A stretch of 64,000 nucleotides of DNA from Pycnococcus provasolii (lineage: Eukaryota; Chlorophyta; Pseudoscourfieldiophyceae; Pseudoscourfieldiales; Pycnococcaceae), in the NCBI GenBank assembly GCA_938743325.2, contig OW568874.1, forward strand, positions 620,001 through 684,000. Direction: 5' to 3'. Below the pieces are notes generated by a model, which did no database searches, was not told the origin of the DNA, and worked only from the letters and a program-made list of their open reading frames with translations. How positions within the stretch are numbered: the stretch's first letter is position 1; the number at the start of each line of letters is the position of its first letter. Shown here piece after piece: positions 29,729 to 39,435 of this stretch. The position numbers were made by a program, and so were the translations under genes.

Positions 29729-30309
29729 AGCGTGAGCATCCAGTTCTTTGTGATGGATCGTGCTTGGCACGGCTGCCGATGCGGCTGGAGCGTCTCAGCA
29801 CTTCGTTGGCATGATCGCCTCGTTCGCCTTCTATGCCACGGGTGACTTCACCGAGGCACAGATGCTGGAGATGGCTCGCTGCGAGTCGGCGGCTCTCGAC
29901 GACGTGCAGGTGAAGCTCACGTTCGTCGAGGGTGGCTCTTCGACGGTGTTCAACAAGGCGTTCGCGTTCCAGCCGATGTTCGCCGACGCGACTATTGCGA
30001 TTGGCACGGAGGAGAGCCTGAACGAGGTGTGGGCATTCGCGCCATACAGCGAGTACGGAACGGACAGCTCTTTCACCACGATCCGAGGACAAGCTCGTGG
30101 CGCACTACAGGTTCAACGAGGGCAACAACTACGGCGTTCGCGACGCCAAGGGCAAGGCTCACGGAATCGTCGGACTGGTGAGCTCGCAGGTGGCTGAGAA
30201 GTCCGAGATGAAGTTGAAATGCCCTTCGGGCAGCCACATCACCAACATCCTCTACGCCAACTTTGGAGTTACCGGCGGAACCGCGGGTGCCTACTACGTT
30301 GACGGATGT
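29729..30309 (+). pseudogene. Third, internally deleted piece of the PA14/lectin gene
   Basis: Near-identical to the left-edge gene but with two skips. A short LamG match (parent about 573-600) jumps to parent about 688-1018, then at 30085 jumps again to parent about 2287-2510 (DKLVAHYRFNEGNNYG to AYYVDGC). It stops at about 30309, only 27 bases from the end of the RCC1 gene. It lacks a start and any full domain set. The few differences (MARCES versus MSRCES, PYSEYG versus PCSEYG) indicate a young copy. Confidence 0.88.
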
Positions 30310-30336
30310 TACAAGTTGAGTAATCAAAAATCCTTT

Positions 30337-31350
30337 TTACAATTCCGCCTGCGTAACCCTGAATGGACCAGAGACGCCAGCGGGAGGTGCTTGGCCTGCG
30401 TTGTTGTGGCCCCAGCACGCGACACTTCCGTCGCGCCGAAGCGCCAAAGAGTGGTTGTGAGCCGCAGCGATTACGACGAAGTCGCCCGGAACGCCGGCAG
30501 GAGGGGCCTGGTCAAACCCGTTATATCCCCAGCACGCGATGCTGCCGTCGACTCGTAGCGCAAGCGAGTGATGCCAACCCGCAGCGATTGCGACGAAGTC
30601 ACCTGGGACGCCGGCGGGAGGTGCCTGGCCGTCGTCGTTGCGTCCCCAGCACGCGACATTGCCGTCGCGTCGAAGCGCCACAGAAAAGTACTCACCCGCA
30701 CCAATCGCGATGAAGTCGCCGTCCATGCCTCCAGGAGGCGCCTGGTCAAATTGGTTGCGTCCCCAGCACGCAATGCTTCCGTCGCGTCGAAGCGCCAGCG
30801 AGTGTTCGCCACCCGCGGCTACCGCGATGAAGACGCCTGGTACGCCGTCGGGAGGCGCCTGGCCTTCGTCGTTGCGTCCCCAGCACGCGACACTGCCGTC
30901 GCGTCTCAACGCTAGCGAATGAACGAAACCCGCGGCGATGGCGACAAAGTCACCCTCGACGCCGTTGAGAGGCGCCTGGCCGTGATTGTTCCTTCCCCAA
31001 CACGCGACACTGCCATTGCGTCTCAACGCTAGCGAGTGTCCAACACCCGCAGCGATCGCGACAAAGTCACCCTCGACGCCGTCGGGAGGCGCCACTCCGT
31101 TGTTGTTCATTCCCCAACACGCGATACTGCCGTCGACTCGTATCGCTAACGAGTGACCTTTATGAGATACATGCCACCACCTACCACCTGCTGCGAGCAG
31201 TCCAGTTGCCGTTCGCGCGGCTTGTTTCCGCTCCCGCACCTTGTTTAATCTTCGTTCGCGCTGCCACGGCACCCACACGGTGCGCATCACCTTGTACGCG
31301 AGCGACTCTTCTGAGGCAGAGCCATTCTCAGATCCAAAGGAGCATTCCAT
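30337..31350 (-). CDS. Seven-repeat RCC1-type beta-propeller protein
   Basis: ATG at 31350; 337 residues. A leader of about 65 residues (SLAYKVMRTVWVPWQRERRL, basic) is followed by seven tandem repeats of 39 residues with the pattern GDFVAIAAGxxHSLALRxDG then SVACWGxNxxGQAPPxGVx. Seven such repeats would close one seven-bladed propeller. The 39-residue unit is shorter than in classical RCC1 and closer to the compact RCC1-like blades of bacterial BLIP-II. Such proteins usually bind other proteins; no enzymatic motif is seen. The repeat is 117 bp at DNA level and well conserved. The downstream neighbour is a PA14-gene fragment, and a truncated relative of the leader lies at 28871-29035. Confidence 0.85.
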   Translation of the reverse strand: MECSFGSENGSASEESLAYKVMRTVWVPWQRERRLNKVRERKQAARTATGLLAAGGRWWHVSHKGHSLAIRVDGSIACWGMNNNGVAPPDGVEGDFVAIAAGVGHSLALRRNGSVACWGRNNHGQAPLNGVEGDFVAIAAGFVHSLALRRDGSVACWGRNDEGQAPPDGVPGVFIAVAAGGEHSLALRRDGSIACWGRNQFDQAPPGGMDGDFIAIGAGEYFSVALRRDGNVACWGRNDDGQAPPAGVPGDFVAIAAGWHHSLALRVDGSIACWGYNGFDQAPPAGVPGDFVVIAAAHNHSLALRRDGSVACWGHNNAGQAPPAGVSGPFRVTQAEL

Positions 31351-33104
31351 GAAAGACAGAGAGAGAGGGGGTATTATCCTAAGCCTTAAGCCTCTACGAC
31401 GTTGCGTGGAACGATGACGGCCTTGGCCTTACCTTAAGACGTGGAACGATGATGACGAACGGCCTTAAGTTAAGCCTTACAGTACAGGAATGTCGCCGGC
31501 CTTAAGAGAGGGAATGACGAATGGGAAGCTGCGCTCATCAAAAAGCGAAAAAGAACAAACCCCTAAACCAAACCCCGAATAATAGGAAAATGTTTAGGAG
31601 CTGTGCTTGCGTGGGAAGTGGGAACCCTTTCCGCCTCCGTCGCCTGCCGCCACTTTTCAGCCCGCAAGCTAGAGAGACCCGACTCCCGCGTCACTCTACG
31701 GGACTCCTTGCTGTATTGTTGGTTGGATGAGGGTGAGGTTCTCATTCCTAGTTCTCTGGGAGGGGAAGAAGCGTGTGCTCACATTGGAAATTGGAGGTGT
31801 GACTATGGCGCGAAGAACATTAGAACCTGAAACTGAAACTGAAAGCGAAGAGATCTCAGGTATCCCCTATGGAGCCTGAGATGATGCCTCCCTCCTCCGT
31901 CATCATCAGACATCCAAAGAGATGGAGGGCGGAATCCTGGAGGCGAGACAGCGGAGACACGACGCGGGCAGATAGGCACCTGAGGGCTGAGGCGGAGCCA
32001 TCCAGCAGATGCGAGATGCGAGTTTGTCGACGCATCCCTCCCTGTGTCACCTTGCTACGATAGTGTTATTGTGTAGTGTGCCGCCTCTTCTCTCACAGTA
32101 GTTCTAGAACTAAGAATAGTGTGTGTCTCGCTGCCCCATGTGTCTCGCCTATCGTAGACTATCGAGAGAGGTCACTCTTCTCTGAGTTGAAGAGGTCTCA
32201 GCAGGCCGGCTGGAGGAGAGAGGAGAGGAGAGAGGAGAGGGAGGCGGGACCTTATTGTGTGTTTTCGAGGGTCCCCGTGACAGTGACACCTATCTTATAA
32301 AACACACACCACACCTATTGTCTTCGAGACAATGCATCCCAACTCTGAACTCTGGACCGAAAAAAAAGAGAAGAGGAGAGGAGAGAAAGAGCGCGAGTCA
32401 CTCATAATAAGGGTGACCCCTGGATCCAACGCTCCTAAGGTCCCTCCCTCCTTCGCTACAGTAAGTAAGGCGAGAGTTCAGTGACTTCCTCACATAGTTT
32501 CGTTTAGTGACGAGTTCACACTACACTACTTTAGTACAGTACATACTGCTTAAGGTACCGTACCAGCACCTACCTCTTGAAGGTGAGCCTCACTCACCGT
32601 ACTGTGATAATAAATATCCTGTCCTGTGTTCGGGTATCTTAAATATCTTATCTGACCAGTGTCTCTCACTTCAAGTTTTTTTTTGTGAAATAAAATAAAA
32701 ATACCTTAAGCAGTTTCAGCAAACTCGAGTGTTTTGAACTTTAAGGGACTCGTCATCCGTTCTCATTTTTCTTTTCAACACCTGGCCGCACTTTTTGGCA
32801 CTTGTTTTTGTTTGGTTTGTTTTTTCACAGACAGACTTCTCTTCCGTCTTCAAGAAAGACATATTGGTACCTTAGCATAGCTCCTGCTTTGGCTTTTGGC
32901 TCTGACTGTCTGAGCTTTTCCTGGAACGCCTTCTTGTCTGTTTTTTCAAACAGAACAGAACAGAACTCTGCACTCTCATCTTTCATCTTCATCTCCGTCC
33001 TTTCTAAGGCCTCAGCCTCTCTCACTAAGCTAAGTTTTTCACGTTCTCTTGAGCGAGTTAAGAATACTTCTTCCTTCATTCAAGGGCGCGGTTCTGAGAT
33101 TAGG
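31351..33104. other. Long intergenic stretch without recognisable genes
   Basis: The 1.75 kb contains short frames only. Visible structure: four CTTAAG palindromes within about 125 bases (31385-31505), purine-rich GAGGAGA runs at 32208-32245 and 32355-32395, and a pyrimidine-rich leader (32800-33100) that probably belongs to the transcript of the next gene. Confidence 0.5.
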
Positions 33105-34262
33105 ATGATGAATACAACAACGCAAGAACCTGAACAACAGCAACCTCCCCAGCAACCTGAGCAAAACAACTCGCCTGAGCTCGGACTCCTCCTCCTCGAA
33201 GAAGAAGAAGAGGAACTCGAAGCACCCGAAGAAGCCGCTGCCGAAGAAGAAAAACAGGACTCGGAAAAACATCTCCTCCACTCCTCCTCCTCCTCAGAGG
33301 AACTCCTCGAAGAAGAAGAAGTCTCTCTTCCACAACAACAACCACCACCACCATCCTCACCCACAGCAGCAGCAGCAGCGGCAGCAGCTCACATTCTCAC
33401 TCACGTCAACTCGCAAACGACGTCAATTCCGCCTCCGCCTCGCCGCCGCCGCCCAAACGGCCAGGCGATGACCGCCGCGGAGCGCCAGGCGAAGCGCCGC
33501 CGCCTGCTAAAGCTAGAAAAGATTCGCGCAGCGCAAGACTCGCAGCAGCTCAAGCAGGAGCAGTCTCCTCAAGAACCCTCCTCAAAAACAACCTCGGAAA
33601 CGACGGAGGTGGCCCCCTCGACGTTGGTCACGTCCACCTCGCCACCTCCACCTCCACCGACGTTCCGGCCCGTGCCTTCTGGCGACGGAGTGCGCCCTCC
33701 ACCTCCGCCGCCGCAGGGTGCAGCAGTCGCGGCACCAAACCCGTACTTCTCCCTGCTCAACTTGCCGCAGCCAACCTCGGGGGCCACGTCCTCAGCCGCC
33801 GCCGCCGCCGCCGCCGCCGCGTCTTCAGCACAACCGCCGCCGCCGCCTCCGGAAACGACGTGGCGAGCCCCTCGAACAGAAGAGGAGGCGGCGTACAAGG
33901 CTCAGGTGGAGGCGGCTGCCTACCTCGGCCTGCCGCCGCCGCCGCCGCCGCCGCCGCCTCGGCGCCGGCGGCCGAACGGACAGGCGATGACCGCCGCGGA
34001 GCGCCAGGCGAAGCGCCGCAGGCTCCTGCGGCTTGAGAAAATCAGGCTCCAGGAGCTTCAGCTGCTTCGTGAGCAGGGTGCGCTGAACGGAATCCAGGGA
34101 GCGGCGCTGGCAACGCAGCTGCTGCAGAACAGTCCACCGCCACCTCCACCGCCGCGATCGTCAAATCCACCGCCACCGCCACCGCCGCCTTCGCACATGC
34201 CGCTTCAGCTTTCCGCGCTGGCGGCAGCCGCGGCAGCCGCCTTTGAGTGCATAGAGGCATAG
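33105..34262 (+). CDS. Low-complexity protein with a duplicated basic motif
   Basis: I start it at the ATG pair at 33105/33108 (MMNTTTQEPEQQQPP); the same frame is open upstream but has only non-ATG starts there. The protein of 385 residues is Pro-, Gln-, Glu- and Ala-rich. It carries two near-identical copies of a basic motif, RRRRPNGQAMTAAERQAKRR followed by RLL(K/R)LEKIR, about residues 110-140 and 284-315, each preceded by a proline run. The ERQAKRRRLLxLEKIR part resembles short basic helices such as bZIP basic regions or the AERQRRYR-type motif, so nucleic-acid binding and nuclear location are plausible. The family is unknown. The stop is 140 bases from the convergent FAM210-like gene. 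Codon composition (GCC, CCG runs) is like its neighbours. Confidence 0.7.
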   Translation: MMNTTTQEPEQQQPPQQPEQNNSPELGLLLLEEEEEELEAPEEAAAEEEKQDSEKHLLHSSSSSEELLEEEEVSLPQQQPPPPSSPTAAAAAAAAHILTHVNSQTTSIPPPPRRRRPNGQAMTAAERQAKRRRLLKLEKIRAAQDSQQLKQEQSPQEPSSKTTSETTEVAPSTLVTSTSPPPPPPTFRPVPSGDGVRPPPPPPQGAAVAAPNPYFSLLNLPQPTSGATSSAAAAAAAAASSAQPPPPPPETTWRAPRTEEEAAYKAQVEAAAYLGLPPPPPPPPPRRRRPNGQAMTAAERQAKRRRLLRLEKIRLQELQLLREQGALNGIQGAALATQLLQNSPPPPPPPRSSNPPPPPPPPSHMPLQLSALAAAAAAAFECIEA

Positions 34263-34401
34263 ATTGTAAATCCGCTGGTCCCGTCCGCGCAACTTTTTCT
34301 TTCCTTTACACCCCCCCCAAGCAAAATCGTCAAGGTTGTTTGTCTGCTTGAAAAATTAAAAAAGAAAAAAAGAGAGAGAAAAAAAAACAATCGTTACATC
34401 G

Positions 34402-34884
34402 TCATCTCTTCTCCTTCTTCATGCGCGACTTCGTCAAGCCAACGAGGTACACTGTGAGGTACATCTTAAGTGGGAAGGTGATTGGCTTGATCATCGCTCG
34501 AATGGCTGACGATTCCGCGAGGCTTCCCGCCGCGCGTTCCTTTCCTTTGATTGCTTTACCTAAGATGGGTATGGACGTCCACTTTGACTTTGCAGGTGTC
34601 GCCGGCGCGCTGAATGACACCGCGCCTGATCTGCCCCTGAGAAACGGCCCCCCTCGCTTGTAGAACGTCAGCGATCCCGGCGTGACGCGTCCCGCAGTCA
34701 CCATGGCTCCGGGTCCGGTTCTCCCGAGCGTGCGCATGATGACTGCGGTCGGTTTCATGGTATAGCAGAGTGCCCACCACGCCGTTAGCGTCGCGACTCC
34801 CAGGACTTCGTGGTACACCAACGCAAGCGGGACATCCTTCACGCTGATGTTGTGCGAGTCGAAGAAGGCGCGCACACGGCCCAT
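34402..34884 (-). CDS. FAM210/DUF1279-like small membrane protein
   Basis: The first ATG in frame is at 34884 (MGRVRAFFDSHNISVKDVPL); the frame upstream only offers a TTG. 160 residues. A hydrophobic helix (LALVYHEVLGVATLTAWWAL) near the N terminus, a middle basic Gly/Ser stretch and a second amphipathic/hydrophobic segment (IRAMIKPITFPLKMYLTVYL) followed by a Lys/Arg tail match the layout of DUF1279/FAM210 proteins. These sit in mitochondrial or plastid membranes and, in animals, affect organelle translation. The match is to overall layout and the AESSAIRAMIKPITFPLK region, so the family call is moderate. It has a convergent neighbour on the left. Confidence 0.6.
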   Translation of the reverse strand: MGRVRAFFDSHNISVKDVPLALVYHEVLGVATLTAWWALCYTMKPTAVIMRTLGRTGPGAMVTAGRVTPGSLTFYKRGGPFLRGRSGAVSFSAPATPAKSKWTSIPILGKAIKGKERAAGSLAESSAIRAMIKPITFPLKMYLTVYLVGLTKSRMKKEKR

Positions 34885-35508
34885 GACGAGTGAGCAAGGA
34901 GAGTGCTGATCTGAAATATCCAAACCAATCCTGGTGATATCTATCTGCCCACCAACACGAGGAGGAGGAGGGAGGGGAAATCTTCCTGAGGGAAAGAATA
35001 ATATCTTACCCTACCCTCAGGTGTCAGGACAAGAACAACGCGAACCCGAAGCCCTAACGGCTAACCCTATTACCCTATCCTCCGAGCAGGTTTTACCGTT
35101 TTACCTTAAGTTACGGTACAGACTACAGTAACCATCCTCCGAGCAGGTTTTACCTTACTCGGTACGGTACAGACTAGTTTTCCTGTAAGTTTAGGAGGAG
35201 GCGGGACCTTCCCTCTTCTTGGTCTGTCTTGGCCTGAGGAGGAGGAGGAGGAGGCTGCGGAGGAATTGGTGCAAGGCGGCCGCAAGCGTGTACGCCGCGA
35301 CGTGTTGCTGGAGAGTGACAGCGAGTAAATAATAAGCATGTTAATGTAAGCATTGTAATTTGTTGCATTTGTAATTACAAAATAGAAGCACAAAAAATCC
35401 CTGACATTATTGAAGAGGAGCAAAAAATAAATACAGCGTTCAATAACTTAGCTCCTCACTCACTTTTGCAAATTATTCTATTTGCAAAGCTTTTCATTCT
35501 TGCCAATT
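34885..35508. other. Intergenic with a 60-bp-spaced direct repeat
   Basis: No gene seen. TCCGAGCAGGTTTTACC occurs at about 35079 and again at about 35136, each followed by a CGGTACAGACTA-type tail. There is also a short CCCTAAC-like stretch near 35044. The left part probably carries the promoter of the FAM210-like gene. Confidence 0.5.
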
Positions 35509-38500
35509 TTAAGAAAGAGACGACGAAAGTGTCGCCATGCCAGCAGGATGCACAACAACCCTGCGTGGAAGTGCCATATGAACAGCACCACCGTCAACTT
35601 CCATGGCACCTGGAAGAGACACGCGCGTTTCCAGCTGGACTCTCGCTTGCAAGCTTGGAGCACTCGACGTACTCTCTACCACAGGCTTGCCGTGATTAGC
35701 ATGCAGCCCCTGAGCCCTTTCCTTCTCGCTCATCGTAAGCGCTTGCGACTGCGAAGTGATAAAGTTGGTCTCCGGAAGACGCTCCAGCTCATTCGCCTGA
35801 ATCGCACGTCGGCGACGTACGCAATACACAGCAGCAAGAGCCATCACAACAATGATCGCACCACCAACGCTCGTGTAATACACCATCGGGTCCTGCGGAG
35901 CATGCTTGTTGGCCGCCGCTGTTGTTGTCGGCTTCGTCGGCGTCTCCGCAGTCTCATCATCCGGCGCAGTCTCATCATCCGGCGCAGTCTTATCATCCGG
36001 CGCAGTCTTATCATCCGGCGCAGTCTCATCAACCGGCTTCGTCGGCGGCACCACAGTCTCATCATCCGGCGCAGTCTCATCATCCGGCTTCGTCGTCTCC
36101 AGCGGCGGCAAATTAGCACCACTGCGCATGCAGTCGTCACCGTCGAACTGGAAGCGTGGACACGCCAGATCAGCCTTTGCTTCACCGAAGGCGATGTCGC
36201 AGTGCCCATCCCCAATCTTTTTCTTGAATTCTTCTTTCGGGAGGCAGACGTTCCAATTGCAATCCCACGTGCCACTGATGCCAGTTTGTGCGTCTGTGCA
36301 CGCGTAAAGCTCCGTACACATTTCCGATTCAACTTTTGGTGTACAATCTCCGGCATCATACTTATAAGCCGCGCAGTTAAGGTTCATCTTGTATCCAACA
36401 TAGGGAGCACTTTCCGCCTCGTTCAATAAGGCAATATCCTTCGGATGGCGCGGTCGATCGCTCGCCTGAGTAACGTAAACGTCCCCGTCGTCGAAGCCCA
36501 CGGCGCGTGCATATGCGTGCGATGGATCATGCATATTTGTCTCTTCGCTCATGCCTGATTCGTCGTCGTGCGTCTGCTGGCATGTCGTCAGGTCTCGCAA
36601 GCACTGTTTCGCTACCAATTCGTCGAATTCATCCTTCGTCATCTCTTGGACTTCGCTGTTGTCGTTGCTAGTGCCGTTGATGCCATGAGGCAAATAGACT
36701 TCACCATTAATGCATCGACTGTAGGTCACGTTGCACAAGTACAACTGCTGAGATTTGTAGTCACTATTCATCTCATCGTAGCACTTCTGCATCGCAGCAT
36801 GATCCGCCGAATGATCATGCTTAGGATCGTCGCAGTAATTGTCGCCCTTGAAGGATTCCACGAGCTCCTTGTCGAAGCATCTTCCATCGCAGTCCGCAAC
36901 CTGACCCTTCCTACAGACACCACCTGAGCCCGTGTCATTGGCCGGTGTCATTGGTGGGGACGTCATTGGCTGAGACATTGGTGGAACATTTAGCTCGGGC
37001 GACGGCACAGGCTCCGGGTTTGGTGGCGACGTGTCCGTGCCATTGGTTGTGTTGCCTGCTGAAGGTGACGGCGAGCAGTCGCCGCTGTCGAAGTTGCACG
37101 CCACGTTATTGCACTCGCTATCGCAAACTCCGTCTCCAGGCCAGCTGGGCGGACAACCCGGAGCGCACCACTCTTCCGACGACGAAGGTGACGACGTGTC
37201 CGTGCCATTGGTTGCGTTGCCTGCTGAAGGTGACGACGAGCAGTCGCCGCCGTCGAAGTTGCACGCCACGTTATTGCACGTGCTGTCACAGAAGTTGTCG
37301 CCTGGCCAGCTGAGCGGACAACCCGGAGCGCACCACTCTTCCGACGACGTGTTCGTGCCATTGGTTGCGTTGCCTGCTGAAGGTGACGGCGAGCAGTCGC
37401 CGTTGTCGAAGTTGCACGCCACGTTATTGCACTCGCTATCGCAAACTCCGTCTCCAGGCCAGTTGAACGGACAACCCGGAGCGCACTCTTCCGACGACGA
37501 AGGTGACGACGTGTTCGTGCCATTGGTTGCGTTGCCTGCTGAAGGTGACGACGAGCAGTCGCCGCCGTCGAAGTTGCACGCCACGTTATTGCACGTGCTG
37601 TCACAGAAGTTGTCGCCTGGCCAGCTGAGCGGACAACCCGGAGCGCACTCTTCCGACGACGAAGGTGACGACGTGTCCGTGCCATTGGTTGCGTTGCCTG
37701 CTGAAGGTGACGACGTGTTCGTGCCATTGGTTGCGTTGCCTGCTGAAGGTGACGACGAGCAGTCGCCGTTGTCGAAGTTGCACGCCGCGTTATTGCACTC
37801 GCTATCGCAAACTCCGTCTCCAGGCCAGCTGGGCGGACAACCCGGAGCGCACTCTTCCGACGACGAAGGTGACGACGTGTTCGTGCCATTGTTTGCGTTG
37901 CCTGCTGAAGGTGACTGCTCGTACGCCAGGTCTTGTATCGACGTGCAGCCGTTGGCGGGATCGCAAATATCCTTGCAGTCGTCGCCGTCGAAGCTGCACG
38001 CTTCGTTAAAGCACGGAATATCGCAAACTCCGTCTCCAGGCCAGCCAGGTTCACAACCCGGAGCGCACATCGGCGCCTTCGGTGGCGACGGCGGTCGCGG
38101 CGGCGACGGCGGTGGGAGAACGAGGCGACTCTCCATACTGCTCTTAATCCAGGATTTGAATGCAGAAGCACGAACATACACGCCGTATCCCATCGGTCGT
38201 GCACAGCCATGGCCCCAACTCACCGTGCCGATGTAATAATTCTCGCATTTACCGCTGATGCTCGATGTGGAGTAGTATATCGGTCCGCCACTATCCCCTT
38301 GACACGAGTCTGCGCCTCCTTCCTCGAATCCGGCGCAGATTTCAACGCTGCTATCTGCTCCAATATCCGATTCGCACTCTGAACTCGTGCGTAGCGGCAC
38401 CTTAACGTACTGCAAAACGCTGGGACTAAATCCTCCCTCGGAGAGAGCCCCCCATCCGCTGGTCCAGACGACTTTTTTGTCATCGACAGGTGCGTCGATA

Positions 38501-39435
38501 ATCGTGTCGATCGACCGCGCCTTGTTCTTCTTGGGGCTCTCCCTAAGTCGCAAAATCGCGATGTCACTTGCTCCTCCATAGTAATCTGGATGTAGGATCA
38601 TGCTGTGGATGGCGATGAGCTCCTCCGTGCCCTCGTCGACATGCAGCTCTCGCTCACCAAGAATCGCGTTGAATTCCGAATTCTTGAGAGTGTACCACTC
38701 GCCACTTTTGTACCCTCCGTTACCATAATCATCTTCGTCAATCAGGCCCGTAAGGCAGTGTGCCGCTGTGAGTATGAACAGTCCGTCGTCCTCCTTGCCC
38801 GGTAGCGTTATATGCTCGCCACCGCAATACTGCGAAAAGTACCTCTTGGAATTGGAACGCGCCTCTTTGATACGACTAATCCTTTCCGTCTTAGTCCCGT
38901 TGCCAGAAAGTTCGTTCAACCCATCATCACAGGTATCCTTAGCCTCGTCGGATCCGTCGGGGCAGTCGACAGTCCCGTCGCAAAACTTCTCTGCGCGTAC
39001 GCATACCGGTTCATCCACGCCGCAAGTGAAGCTGTCAGCTGGGCACCCTTGCTGTTCCTCCGAGTCTGATCCGCCAAATCCGAGCACGGCGACGGTTGAC
39101 GAGCGTGCACAAGTCGCAGGGCAGTCGTCCGTGAACCCTTCCTTAATAATTTGCTCCTTCTGGTCACTGACGTGCTCGCACTTGTCCGGAACGGGGGCTC
39201 CCCCCACGATGCGAACGCTTACCGTCTGCGCCACTGTGCATGTCACCGCCTGGAGCAGACACGTCAGCGCGAGAAGCGCGACCACGGGTAAACTCACGCG
39301 GTTATTCGTTCGGGTTGCCTCAACCCGGCCCGGTCCGTTGAGCTTACTCGCGTCAATCGCTTCTAGCGCCTGGTCCAACCTGAAGCGTTTCTTGGAAGCG
39401 TCAGCCTGCGCGCTCTTCTTCGAGCATCGTTGCAT
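35509..39435 (-). CDS. Membrane trypsin-like protease with LDLa insert and six Notch-type LNRs
   Basis: ATG at 39435; 1,308 residues. A 47-residue polar N terminus precedes a hydrophobic signal (SLPVVALLALTCLLQAVTCT). RIVGG, the trypsin activation site, follows at about 75. An LDL-receptor class A module (FTCGVDEPVCVRAEKFCDGT, DCPDGSDE) then lies inside the protease fold, before CGG and TAAHC. Asp is in DIAILRL and Ser in DSCQGDSGGP; the Asp six residues before the Ser predicts cleavage after Lys/Arg. Next come a PPSPPRPPSPP hinge and six LNR modules (CAPGCPPSWPGDGVCDSECN type) joined by N-glycosylation-rich linkers, then a Cys-rich region with more degenerate LNR-like units (GDGHCD, FDGDDC). 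A DETAPDD repeat stalk, one transmembrane helix (SVGGAIIVVMALAAVYCV), RRRR and a cytoplasmic tail close the protein. The catalytic set is complete, so an active cell-surface protease is likely. Confidence 0.87.
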   Translation of the reverse strand: MQRCSKKSAQADASKKRFRLDQALEAIDASKLNGPGRVEATRTNNRVSLPVVALLALTCLLQAVTCTVAQTVSVRIVGGAPVPDKCEHVSDQKEQIIKEGFTDDCPATCARSSTVAVLGFGGSDSEEQQGCPADSFTCGVDEPVCVRAEKFCDGTVDCPDGSDEAKDTCDDGLNELSGNGTKTERISRIKEARSNSKRYFSQYCGGEHITLPGKEDDGLFILTAAHCLTGLIDEDDYGNGGYKSGEWYTLKNSEFNAILGERELHVDEGTEELIAIHSMILHPDYYGGASDIAILRLRESPKKNKARSIDTIIDAPVDDKKVVWTSGWGALSEGGFSPSVLQYVKVPLRTSSECESDIGADSSVEICAGFEEGGADSCQGDSGGPIYYSTSSISGKCENYYIGTVSWGHGCARPMGYGVYVRASAFKSWIKSSMESRLVLPPPSPPRPPSPPKAPMCAPGCEPGWPGDGVCDIPCFNEACSFDGDDCKDICDPANGCTSIQDLAYEQSPSAGNANNGTNTSSPSSSEECAPGCPPSWPGDGVCDSECNNAACNFDNGDCSSSPSAGNATNGTNTSSPSAGNATNGTDTSSPSSSEECAPGCPLSWPGDNFCDSTCNNVACNFDGGDCSSSPSAGNATNGTNTSSPSSSEECAPGCPFNWPGDGVCDSECNNVACNFDNGDCSPSPSAGNATNGTNTSSEEWCAPGCPLSWPGDNFCDSTCNNVACNFDGGDCSSSPSAGNATNGTDTSSPSSSEEWCAPGCPPSWPGDGVCDSECNNVACNFDSGDCSPSPSAGNTTNGTDTSPPNPEPVPSPELNVPPMSQPMTSPPMTPANDTGSGGVCRKGQVADCDGRCFDKELVESFKGDNYCDDPKHDHSADHAAMQKCYDEMNSDYKSQQLYLCNVTYSRCINGEVYLPHGINGTSNDNSEVQEMTKDEFDELVAKQCLRDLTTCQQTHDDESGMSEETNMHDPSHAYARAVGFDDGDVYVTQASDRPRHPKDIALLNEAESAPYVGYKMNLNCAAYKYDAGDCTPKVESEMCTELYACTDAQTGISGTWDCNWNVCLPKEEFKKKIGDGHCDIAFGEAKADLACPRFQFDGDDCMRSGANLPPLETTKPDDETAPDDETVVPPTKPVDETAPDDKTAPDDKTAPDDETAPDDETAETPTKPTTTAAANKHAPQDPMVYYTSVGGAIIVVMALAAVYCVRRRRAIQANELERLPETNFITSQSQALTMSEKERAQGLHANHGKPVVESTSSAPSLQARVQLETRVSLPGAMEVDGGAVHMALPRRVVVHPAGMATLSSSLS

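Noticed and set aside
36990-38236. Long frames on both strands over the LNR repeats in addition to the protease frame
   Set aside because: They arise from the repeated GC-rich LNR linker. Only the protease frame has cysteine spacing, glycosylation sites and continuity with the catalytic and membrane parts.
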